Shown here: piece after piece, positions 25,619 to 36,261 of the stretch
Numbering within the stretch: the first letter of the stretch is position 1
Layout of the letters: every line of letters starts with the position of its first letter
Assembly: GCA_022695795.1 (NCBI GenBank)
Contig: MU404078.1
Span: 392,197 to 456,196, forward strand
From: Biscogniauxia marginata
Lineage: Eukaryota > Ascomycota > Sordariomycetes > Xylariales > Xylariaceae
Direction: 5' to 3'
Length of the DNA stretch: 64,000 nucleotides
Program-made: the position numbers and the translations under genes
Notes under the pieces: generated by a model
The model's database searches: none
What the model was told of the DNA's origin: nothing
What the model saw: only the letters and a program-made list of their open reading frames with translations

Positions 25619-26020
25619 ATGTTTAACTTATTCGATATAAGTCGAGAGCGAGAGAGATTGGCAGTTAAGCGTCACAAAATAAAGAAAAAGTTTTAATTCT
25701 TTAATAATTAATTATAAACCCTCGTAAGGTAGTTAATTCGTATTCGTAAATAAAAGGAGTTTCTTTAGAGACGGGGTTTAGAGATGTTAAAACGTGGTTT
25801 TTTTTATATCGAAGAAATGGAGAAGGTGGAGGAGGAAGAATAAGAGCGTTTGAGGGAAGAGTAGGCTAGATTGGAGGCTAAATAGCGTTCGCTAGCCGAG
25901 TAGATTAATGCTGCTTTTACGGTCGTTTCCTTTTTCGACTTATTTTTTCTAGATTAAGATCCCGATTTTCGGGCTTTCTTGGCCGATCCGGGTTTTGGCG
26001 GTGAAAATTCCTAAGTTTAG
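25619..26020 (+). pseudogene. RIP-mutated coiled-coil reading frame antisense to pol in the retrotransposon
   Basis: A single plus-strand frame runs from ATG at 25619 to TAG at 26018-26020 (134 codons) with no frame change. It is broken by about eleven internal stops, all TAA or TAG and none TGA, the pattern expected when CAA/CAG Gln codons are hit by C-to-T RIP. Between the stops the translation is a charged heptad-like helix: SRERERLAVKRHKIKKK, then EFL*RRGLEML, then IEEMEKVEEEE*ERLREE, then a hydrophobic/acidic end with DPDFRAFLADPGFGGE. It lies between the integrase remnant and the 3' LTR, on the strand opposite to gag-pol. The local GC is higher than the surroundings. I recall similar coiled-coil hypothetical proteins near fungal gypsy LTRs, but cannot name a family. 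Confidence 0.6.
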
Positions 26021-29000
26021 CCGTTAAATTCTTTAAATGCTTAAGTGGTTTTTAAGTGTTTTTCTCGGGTGGGTATTTTTCTTATTTAATAAAATATTAT
26101 AATTAACTTTTAATTCGTTTTGAATTTAATATCTTTTTTATTTCGTATTTATTAAGGTTTTTTTTAAATTTTAATTGGTTTTTTAATATAGTGTTATTTA
26201 ATATTAGTTTTAAAAGTGAAATATGAAATATAAAATGTATTTTGGATCTTTTTAGTAGCGTTAATTTGTAATTAATTTTCGAAATAATCTCTTTAATTTT
26301 ATATAGTTTTAATTTCTTAAATTTAAGTTTTTTGCTAGGTCGTTTTGTTTTAATTTAAGGTGTTTTTAATGTTACGCCTTGTTATTAACGAAGTAAGTAA
26401 ATTATGTCTTTTTTTTAAAAATTAGTTCTTTAATTCTTTTTTTATTATAATACTTTGTTATTTTGTTTTAAATAAATTATAATTATTTTTATAGTTGTTA
26501 TTATATTGCTTAGACCTTTTTAAATAGTATTTTTGCTTTTAAGGCTTTTATTTCGACTTTTAATGTTTTTATAAGTTCGATTAATTGTTTTTAAATTTCC
26601 GTTTTTTACTTGTATATTGCTTTATATAATGATATTTTTATGTTTTTATTAATTGAAATGTTATATGTTATTTAGGTTATTAGTAATAATTTTATTTAAT
26701 TGTTTATTTCTTAATTAATATAACTTTATAAATATTGTTTTATTATTTAGTTTAGTTTTTTTGTTTATTCGTTTATTTAAAGATGATATGTTATAAATAA
26801 TTTTTATTTAACTTTTATTTATTTTATTAAGTTTATTTAAAAATTTAAAGTAAATAGTTTATTTTTATTTAAAATAATACGTTTTAGTAGTTTATGTTTA
26901 TTAACGTATTTTTTTAAGAAATTAAAAATTAGCTGTTTTGTTATGCTTAATTCGTTAAATAATAAGAAGTAAGTATATTTCGTGAGTTTATTAACGATTA
27001 TTTATATGTTGTTATAAGGTACTTTTATAATAAAATCTTTTAACTTTAAGAGTTTTATTACGAAATCCTATGTAATTATATGCCACGCTTTGTTAGGTAT
27101 TTAAATTAGTTATAATAATTTATATGGTTTATATCGTGATGTTTTAGCTTTATTATAAATGCTATAATTTTTTTAATTTTTTTAATTATTTATCGCATTT
27201 TTAAGAAGTCGAATTCTTTTTAAAGTTGTTTTATTATTTTAAAAATTCTTTGACGAATTCGTTTTGTACTCGTTTTAATATATATATCTTTTTTTTGTAT
27301 AAGAAAAGTCCGTCGTTAAATCTTTATTAAGATTGTAATTATTTTTTTTTAATTGTAATTTTCCTTAAAACGTTATTTTTAGTTTTTTATGTTAATTCGC
27401 ATGTAAGTTAATATAATTAATTCGTCATTTTGTTATTTAAATATCTAGATATCGTTTTTGTTGATTTTTGATTTACAATTTTCCTTTTTACTAAGAAGAT
27501 TTATTTGGATATTTTCTTTTTTTTTAATGTGCTAGATTTTAAAATTAAACTTAAATAGGAAAATTATTTAACGCTTATGTTATTATAAATCATGTAAGGT
27601 TTTTATGGTTTAAATATATATTAATAAGTTTTTTAGTTTTATTAAGTTATAGTTTTTATTTTTTTAGTGTTTTAATGATTATTAATAGTTCTTTGTTATA
27701 AATTTAATAATTTAATTTAATATTATATAGTGCTTTAAATAAGTACACGACTAAGTATTATTTTTTATTGTTTTTTAATTACTTTAAAATTACTTTAATA
27801 GCGAAATTTAAGGCGTTTATCTTTAGTCGTTTTTTTTTATTTTCGTTTAAAAGTTTATATATAACTTTATTAATTATAATTTCTTTTAATTATTAAAAAG
27901 CTTATTTAGCTTTTTTAGTAAAATAAAAAGCCTTTTTTGTTTTTATTAAGGTAATTAATTTTATTAATGGTTTAGCGATCCGCTCAAAATCTTTAATAAG
28001 TTATTTAACGTAATTAACGAAGCTAAGAAATGCGCGCACGTTTATAACACTTTTAAGTTTTAATTAATCCTTGATTATTATTATTTTCCCTTTTTAAATA
28101 TGGATTTTTTTGGATTTATTATAAACCTTAAATAGTTTAGTTTTTTAATATGTTATTTACTTTTAGTTAAATAAATAAATAGGTTTATTTTTTCCAGGGC
28201 TTTTAATACTTGTTTTATATGTTCTTTATGTTTTTTCTCACTTTTTAAGTAAATTAGTATATCGTTTAAATAAACGAATATAAATTTATTTAAAAACTTG
28301 TGAAGAATTGTTATAATTATATATTAAAATGTAGTAAGTACGTTAATAAGTTTAAACGGCATAACTTTATATTTATAATGTTTATATATCGTTTGAAATG
28401 CGGTATATTATTCGTGTTTTTTAACCATTTTAATTATATAATATTTATCTCAAAGGTTTAATGTTATAAAGATTTAAGCTTTATTAATTTATTTTTTATG
28501 AGTTTTATTAGTAGTAACAAGTGTTTGTTTTTCTTGGTTATTTTATTAAGGTGTTGGTAATTAATTACTCGTTATTATATTAGATTTCTTTTTTTATTAA
28601 TATGTTATTTTTTGTTTTTATCGACTTTTAATATTATAATTGCTAAGTATCTTAACAAGGATTTTGATTTTTAAATATATTTTTTATTAAAATCTTTTTA
28701 AATTCCTTTTTATAGTGCTTTTTATTTTTCTTAATTTATAAGATATATTAAGAATAATTTTAGTTATTTTTTTAAAGTAGATTTAGTGATTTTATTAGCT
28801 ATATTTTAGTAATTCTTTTTTTGTTTTATTTTTAAATAATTTATAAAAACGGAAATACTTATATAATACTCTTTTCGTTAGATTTTTAAGCTTAGTTACT
28901 CGAATTATATAGGCGATATATTTCGTTTTTATATTCTTTTCTTTAAAGTTATTTGCAGTACTTATTTTATAACTCGTAATAGTTAATTTCTCGTGTTTTT

Positions 29001-31919
29001 AATTTTAATAAAGCGTATTTATCTCGAAATTTATTCGTGAATTACTTTTTTTAAGCTAATTCATTTTTAGTATTATGTCGTGACTTGATATATATATAAT
29101 GTTAAAAATAACTTACTTAGGATATCTTTAAATGGTTATTAAAAGAAAAATTTTTTTTAATACTTTGTTATTTTTATAATTAAATATATATTTTTCGAAG
29201 TTCCGTAATTAATATAAACTTTATTTATATATTTATAATATTTTATTCTTTTAAGTTATCTCAGTTAAAATATAGCTTTTATTTACTTTTAAGTTTATAA
29301 AGGCTTTATACTCTTTTTTATTATACTTAACTTTAGTTATAATGGTATTATTAAGTCTCGATTAGACTTTATATAAAGACTTATTATTTATGGCTTTTTA
29401 CTGCTTTATTAGCGAGAGCTTTTGCCGTTTTTTAGTTTTTTACGCTTTTTCTTTTTTGAGTTTCTTTAAGTTGTTATAACCTAGATGTCCTTCCATTCTT
29501 AGGCTTTTATAAGAGCGTGTTTTTAATAATCATTATTTAAATAGTTTTTTAAACTATTTTTTACGTAATAAAGGGTAAGAGGTTTATCTTTTATATAAAA
29601 CTTTACATATTAAAACTTTAATTCTTTTTCAAGGGCCTTTTTATAACTTAAGTCTATTTTTCTATTAACTCGAAATTTTTTAAGGTTTTAAATTATTTTC
29701 AAATAAAGGGCATAATTCTCGAATTTACTTATTAAAAGTAACTCGATATTTCTTTATAAGTTTATATAAATTTCTAGAAACTTTCCCTTTTTTTTAAAGT
29801 ATATCTTAACGATTTGTTTATAACTTAATTTAGTCGCACGTATTTTTACTTATTATTTTATTAAATACTTTCTTACGAAGCCGAATAAATTAATATTATA
29901 CTTAACTCGTTTTTTAAGTTATTATAAAATATATAATCTTTTTTATAATTCTTATAATTTTTCCTCGATTTCGTCTTTTTCGAAACCCGTTTCAAGTAAA
30001 TTGTGTATATTATATAGTATTAAGGTATAATATATATAATTCTTGGTAATTGCTTCGTAACTTCTCTCGGAGTTTAAGTGAAGATAATATGCTTTAAAAT
30101 AATGTGGCTATTATAAGGCGTTATTATAAATGTACTTATTTTCTTTTGTGTTATTACTTTTTAGTTTTTAAGGATAATAACCGGTTTTATCTTTAAAGCT
30201 TTTATATATTTAGTAAGTGTCGTTAATGTAAAAACTTTAATATAACGATATATATTTCTTTTTCGGTTATTTTTCCATTTTTAGTTTTATTTTAAGTTTT
30301 TTGCTTAATAGCTTATTAAGCTAGCTAGCATTATTTGAATTTTAATAAACATCGTAGTTGTTATTTATATAAAACCTTTAGTTTAAGTTATTATGTTAGC
30401 TTTTTTCTTAGTAAGTTTTACACTTATCGTCATTATAATGGCTTTAATATAGTTTATTATAGTTTAACTTAATTCCTAAGTCGTATTTTAATTTATAGTT
30501 ATTATATTCGTATAGTAATTCGTTTTCGTTATATCTTTATTTAACTTATTTTAATATAAAATATTTTAAGTATAAGTAATTATTTTCTAAATAATTCTTG
30601 TGGTTAACTTAATAATATTTATAAATTTTTTTTATAAAGACCTCCTTGTTTTTCTTTATTTTAATAGTAGTAATAATAAATACTTGGTTTATTTTTTTAT
30701 TATTTTCGAAATGAATTCTTACTTCGAAGGTTTTTTTCTCGAGTTAAGGAATTTTTTTTGTTTTTAGTTTTTGTTTTTTAAGATTTCGGTACTCGTTTTT
30801 ATAATATCTTTTCTTTTTATAGTTAAAATATTTAATGATTAACTTGTTTCGTTTTTTTTGCTTTTTTTAAGCAACGTTAATTTTAATAAGGTTTAACTTA
30901 GTTTTAATGTCTTTCCTTATTTCGGCACCACTTTTGTGATTTCCTCCTTTTTATTACTCACCATTTCTTCGTTATATCGTTTTTTTCTTTTTAAGGTATT
31001 ATTCGAAGTTCTCGTTATCGATAACAATCATTATTATAACGTAATTATTAAACTTTCTTAAGTTCCTTTCTTTATATAAGCTTATTTTATATAATTTATT
31101 TTTTATATAATTTTTTAGTTTTTAATAAAACAAGTAATATAAACTTTTAATAAGTAATTATAACTAACTTACGAGTTTATTAAACTCGATAACGTAATTT
31201 AAGGTCTTTTTGTTTTATCGTAATTTATAAAGTCGGGCTTCGGCTTATTATTTAAGAATTAAGTTACCAAATATAAACCTAAGTTGTTTTTTAAATTCCT
31301 TATAATTTTTAAAAACCTTTTTTGTGTCTTTTTAAGTGTTTAACCCGTTTTTTAAATGATTTTTTAACACTAATTAAAACCAAGTTAAGGCAGTTTCGAC
31401 GAGGAGCTGGGATACCGTGAGAACTTTTTGTTTTTCGGTAGTAATTATTTCGTGATAAAACTATAATAAGTTCCAGCCTAGATTAAAAATCCTTTTAAAT
31501 CGTTTAACCCATTATATTTACTAGGTGTAATTGGTTTAAAACCCTTTACATCGGGGGTTGTTATATTGTTTTTGTCGTTTAAGTTATTAGGGTCGCTACT
31601 TGTTTTTTTTAAGTGTTTCTTCCTCCTCCTCTTCTTCTTTCTTAAATAATTCTTCTTACTAAGCTTCCGAGGTGTCCTCTTAGGACTTTTTTTTAGTTAC
31701 AACTATAATTAACTCTTGTGTTAGTTCCTTTAAACCTTTTTGTTATACTGTAAAAAAATTTGAAGTTTTCGTTTAAGAGCTTATTAATTATTGTTCTTTT
31801 ACTTGTTTTTTTTCTTGTTACCTTTTAGTTTTAAGGGGCATACTTATTTTAAGACGATTTAACCAAGAATCCCTTCTTTTAAACCAATGTTAAGTATTAA
31901 TTAAAGAGCTATTAAAATG

Positions 31920-32390
31920 TGATAAACCTCTTTATATGTTCCTAGTTAATTAACTTTACAAAGTAATATATATTAAGTTTTCTTAATTTAAAAGTAATAG
32001 TGAATTAAGATTAATTTAAGTAATTTATAATGTTTTATTTATTAAAAAGGTTTCAAGGTATTTTCATTATAATATTAAAAAGTAATTATAATCTTAAATT
32101 AATAATTAAAGAATAAAAAATTAGATATATAAAGAATTTTATCCTTTTTATACTCATTTTCCTTAATATATATTCTTTTTGTTTAATATGTTAAATACTT
32201 TTAAATCTAGATAAGTCTTAAGACTAACTTAAATTCACTATGTTAAGTTTATTTTAATTAATAAACTAATATAAATTTAACATTATATGACGTTATATAG
32301 AATGTATATTATCCTTATAATTTTACACATTTTTATTCCTTATTCCGACATCCCTGTTAAGGCTCCTTCTAATAGAGTCGATTTGTAACA
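31920..32390 (-). repeat. 5' LTR (right copy) of the Ty3/gypsy element
   Basis: 471 bp, starting TGATAAACC and ending TTTGTAACA, so it keeps the canonical TG...CA ends. A target duplication is uncertain: TTTTA precedes the left LTR and occurs one base beyond the right LTR, but this is weak in AT-rich DNA. Confidence 0.9.
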
Positions 32391-33597
32391 ATTTTATTTA
32401 TTAATTAATAAGTTTTAATTAAAATTTATTTATAAGTAATTCTTACGATGTGTACTTTATTTTTAAATTTGACGTTATTAAAATTAATATTAATATTATA
32501 TATAATAACATTTAATAAGTTGAAATAAGTGTTAATTTAGTATTATTTTAATATTTTTTACGTTTTTTTAGCGGAAATAACTCGTATAAACCTTGCCACC
32601 TAGAATTTTATAATCGCGTTTATTATATAAAGTATTAATTATTTTTTAAATATATAATATTTATAATTACTTTGTAATTAAAGTTTATATTTAAGTTTTT
32701 TAAGTTAAACTTAAATTTTAAAGTGTTTTATTTTTAATTTAATAATAATAATAAAATTTATTAATTTTTTTAAATGTTATTAATATTAATATTATATTTA
32801 ATTTTGTTTAAAAGGTTATATAATTTACTAATAAATAAGTAATTAAATTAAATATATATTTATTATAATTTCGTTTTAATAAAATATATTATATTTTTAA
32901 GTTAAAACTAAAAGTGTTTTTATTTTTAAATAATTTTAATTATTATATTATTTTTATAAATTAATTAATTAGTAATATTAAAAGTATTCGTTATAATATT
33001 AAGAAAAAGTATAAAGAAAAAAACAAATCTCATAGTAAATACTTCATAAATATTAAAGCATCATTAAACATTATTAATTACTATATATACCTTTATATAC
33101 TTTGTTTAAGTAATAACTACCGTCTTAATAATTATATTATTTAATAATACGCTTTATTATTAATTAATTACACGCTTCTTTAGTACAAATAAGCTTAACT
33201 CAACTTTTCGAACTAAAAAGTAAAAAAGAGGATTATCGCAGAGATTTAAGCCCCCCTTTTTACGATGGTTCGCCGGGTTTATTAATAAACTTTATAATAC
33301 TTAATATTAATACACTTTTTAGTTTTAATAACGTATTTAACTAAATATATAAATAAAAACTCTTTAATAAATGTTTTTCGAGTTTAATTTTAAGTTTAAA
33401 AAGCCCTCGTTATCGCGTAAATACCCCCTCTTTTTTATTCCTATTTATATGTAACCGTCTTATAAAAAGCATAATTATATTAATAACTTTATTACTACCT
33501 CGATTTATATTAATAATAAAAATAACCTCTTATAAAGCCTTTATTAAAGCTTAATAGGATTAATTTCTAGAAATCGATTTTTAAAATCCTTTTAAAC
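32391..33597. other. AT-rich debris between the two transposons
   Basis: Strongly AT-rich, no readable protein, no repeat I could pair. A less mutated patch near 33215-33285 has a short C run. Confidence 0.5.
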
Positions 33598-33599
33598 TA

Positions 33600-35460
33600 A
33601 CGTGCTTTATTAGTACCCTGCGCATATTAATACCCTACGTACTTTCCTTTATTTTATACCCTATAAACTTTGACACGCGTTTTCTTAATAACTATAAATA
33701 GAAATTCAAACCTAAGAAGCACAAATCATCTTAACTATCGAGGCTATTTATTTATTTAAAAAGCTAAGTCGTCGGTTTACTACGAAAATCTATAAAGTTC
33801 CCGAATTTATATTTTAACTTAAAATAAATAGTTATACTTCTTTTAATAAACGTTTACCCCCAAACCTTAAACTAAATAAAATAAAAAAAGATATAATTAT
33901 TTGATATATACTCGATTTAAATTCCCGAGGTTTTACGCCTCGGCTCGCTAATGTTAAAGATATAATAAATCTTTTATTCGAATCTCGAGAGGTATTACGC
34001 GTCGAGAAGAATTAGGCATATCGATTCGTATAACGACGACTAGAGTTAAAAACGCGTTTTAATCGCGTTTATAACTTTTAAAGAGCCTTATACGAAGATT
34101 TAAAGCTAATTAACGCGTGGTTCCGACTAGTTAAGAATATACGAGCGAAATATAGTATTTAAGATTTCGATTTTTATAACTTCGACGAAATAAGCTTTAT
34201 AATAAATATAATCTTTTTAATAATAATTATAACTCGCGTAAATCGATATAATAAAAATAAGGTAGTTTAATTAAATAATTAAAAATAAGCGATAATAATT
34301 ATTTGTATTAATAACGAAAATTAAAATGTCCCTTCGTTTTTAATAATTTAAAAGAAAAATTATTTTATAAGTTAATATACTAAAAACGACTTTTTACACG
34401 ACTAAGTAATTAAATTAACCAGTAATAATTAAACAAATAATAAAATAGGCTTAAAATGACTTAAACACTTTAATAAGTATACTTTTACTCAAGTTAAAAG
34501 TTTATATTAAATATTTATTTTTAATAAGCATAAAAGTCACGAATTAACGGAATTTCAAGAGTATTATAAAATATATAATATTATTACTTTTTATTTACCT
34601 CTTTATTCTTTTTATTTAACTTAATCACTAAATATTAGGTGTTTTAATGTCTTAAAACGGGTATATAATTAACAAATTAAGACTTTTATTAAGGCTTATA
34701 TTAATTATATTATAAAGGTTAAGTTCTTTCTCGCTTTTAAAGCAGCTTATTTAGTCTTTATAACAGCTCAAAATGGCTAGGCTAGATTCCGCGGAGCTGG
34801 CTTAGTGCCTTTCGACTTGTAAGCTATGATTTTAAAGCTTGATATGAGGTTATAAACTCCGAATCTTAATATACCCCCCTCGATTAATATTAACCCTTAA
34901 GTCTCTTAAACCCCTTATAATGCGATTAATGCGCTTTTATAATTAACTTTAATAAAGAGTTATATTACACGCTATTAAGGAAGCTTTTTAACCCTCATTT
35001 TTAAGACGGTAACGGCGTTAATTAAAGGCATTAAAATGTTAGCTTATAAGATAACGCTTTTATTAGCCGAGATGCGCATACTTCGAGCAATAAATAAAGC
35101 ACTTAATAAATGCCGCAAAGCTAAAAAGACTCGAATCTGTCAAGGGGGGGCACTTACTATAAAGAATACGCAAGACGTTTTAGCTTAAAAGGAGGCAGAA
35201 AAGCAGGCTCGACACGACAAACGCTCTAAAAGGGGTAGGCAAAATGAGGGGTAGCCTTCTAGGCGACGATGTGGTACCTGCGGGAAGACTAATCATAATG
35301 CGCGTACTTGTCAAGATATTATAATTATATTAAGTTTATTAAATTCTAAGTAGTTTAAGTTAATTCTATACGTTATGATTATTAAATCCTAATTTTAATA
35401 TAAGAAGGTAAGGGAAAGTACGCAAGGTACTAATATATGTAGGGTACTGGTAAAGCATGT
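33600..35460 (+). mobile_element. Fot1/pogo-type DNA transposon (Tc1/mariner superfamily), complete, RIP-mutated
   Basis: A 1861 bp element flanked by TA on both sides (33598-33599 and 35461-35462), the target duplication of this superfamily. The termini form an inverted repeat of about 50 bp: the left end starts ACGTGCTTTATTAGTACCCT and the right end, read inverted, ACATGCTTTACCAGTACCCT; differences are C/T or G/A. Each arm contains two near-copies of AGTACCCT-like words. The length agrees with Fot1-class elements (about 1.9 kb). The single transposase frame inside is described separately. Confidence 0.92.
33698..35353 (+). pseudogene. Fot1-like DDE transposase, inactivated by RIP
   Basis: A frame of 552 codons (start ATG mutated to ATA at 33698, stop TAG at 35351-35353) runs without any net frame change; it is disrupted only by substitutions, mostly TAA/TAG. 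Recognisable in order: the helix-turn-helix start TIEAIYLFKKLSRRF, the CENP-B-like region YILDLNSRGFTPRLANVKDI, AYRFVQRR, RFNRVYNF*RALYEDLKLIN, the first catalytic Asp in FYNFDE (Asp codon 34184-34186), FNKHKSH with the second catalytic Asp turned to Asn (34523-34525), SLNI with the third turned to Asn (34631-34633), then RFRGAGLVPFDL, and a C-terminal zinc knuckle RRRCGTCGKTNHNARTCQ (35261-35314, CX2CX4HX4C) that is untouched. Thirty-five residues separate the second and third catalytic positions. Confidence 0.9.
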
Positions 35461-35462
35461 TA

Positions 35463-36092
35463 AGTCGATTTAAATTTAACACGAAATCCGTTTTTTTTAT
35501 ATACTTAAAATGCATTTTCCTATTAAAGAAATTCCTCGAAAAAATTAAAGCTTTTAAATTTTAATATTTTTACGTTTATTATAAATAATATAAAAATAAT
35601 ATACTTTATTATTACATATTTAACGAATAATTTAAAAAAAAGTAGATTTATAACGCTTATTATTTCGATATTAAGCGTTTTTACTTAAATATCAATTTTA
35701 CTAAAAATAAGATTATTACCTAGAAATATTTATATAAAAAAGGGTTTATATATATTAATAAAGATATAATATAGCTACGTAAATACCAAAAAAAAATCAA
35801 GGTAAACTTTTAATTTAAAGCTTTTACTTTTTAAACAAAAAAGGAATTTTTTAAGAGATTCGAAAAATATACCTTATAAGATTTAATTCTGCATTTTATA
35901 ATAATAAGTTTATATATAAACTAAAAATAAAAATTTATAATCTAGGAATACATTTTATTAAACCTTAATAAAATTTAAAACTTATTAAAAAAACTTTAGA
36001 AATAAAAAGAGGAAAATCTTTTTAATAAATTAAATAAATACTTTTTTACTTTTTGATATTACACTTTTTATAATTATCTTGCCCGTCGGCGA
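35463..36092. other. AT-rich debris 3' of the Fot1-like element
   Basis: No readable protein or paired repeat found. Confidence 0.45.
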
Positions 36093-36261
36093 GGGGTAAT
36101 TACATATAAGTTATAAGGACTCGCAAGCTTATTAGGCGTCTTGGAGGGTTTCAAGGGTACCCCACCCTCGTGCCTCGTGGGCCCCCCCCCCCCCCCCTTA
36201 CACCCCCCGACATAAAGTAAACGCTATAAATCTCCTCGGTACTTTTATAAGTAATTACCCC
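36093..36261. repeat. Short inverted-repeat unit with poly-C tracts (possible MITE remnant)
   Basis: GGGGTAATTAC (36093-36103) and its exact complement GTAATTACCCC (36251-36261) bracket 147 bases that are far more GC-rich than the surroundings and contain a run of about 16 C; a second C run starts at the right repeat. Both arms continue with TATAA-like sequence inward. No coding content. Element identity is uncertain. Confidence 0.4.

Larger units (their letters stand above)
24864..32390 (-). mobile_element. Ty3/gypsy LTR retrotransposon, complete in length, RIP-inactivated
   Basis: A 7527 bp element read on the minus strand, bounded by two direct repeats of exactly 471 bp. Going 5' to 3' on the minus strand: Gag remnant (about 31800-30700) with a zinc knuckle at about 30833-30795, readable as KYFNYKKKRYYKNEY, where Cys codons have become Tyr; reverse transcriptase with MPFKLIN (28362-28333, from MPFGLTN) and a YLNDIL motif at about 28275-28245 (from YLDDIL); RNase H region around 27.7 kb; and integrase core at about 27130-26650 with TKYTYF, LNKNKLFT (from SDRDKLFT) and TYHL*INE*T (from AYHPQTDGQT). 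A purine-rich tract adjoins the left LTR, as expected for its 3' end. RIP has replaced many Asp, Gly and Cys codons and created dozens of stops, so it cannot move by itself. Confidence 0.92.
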
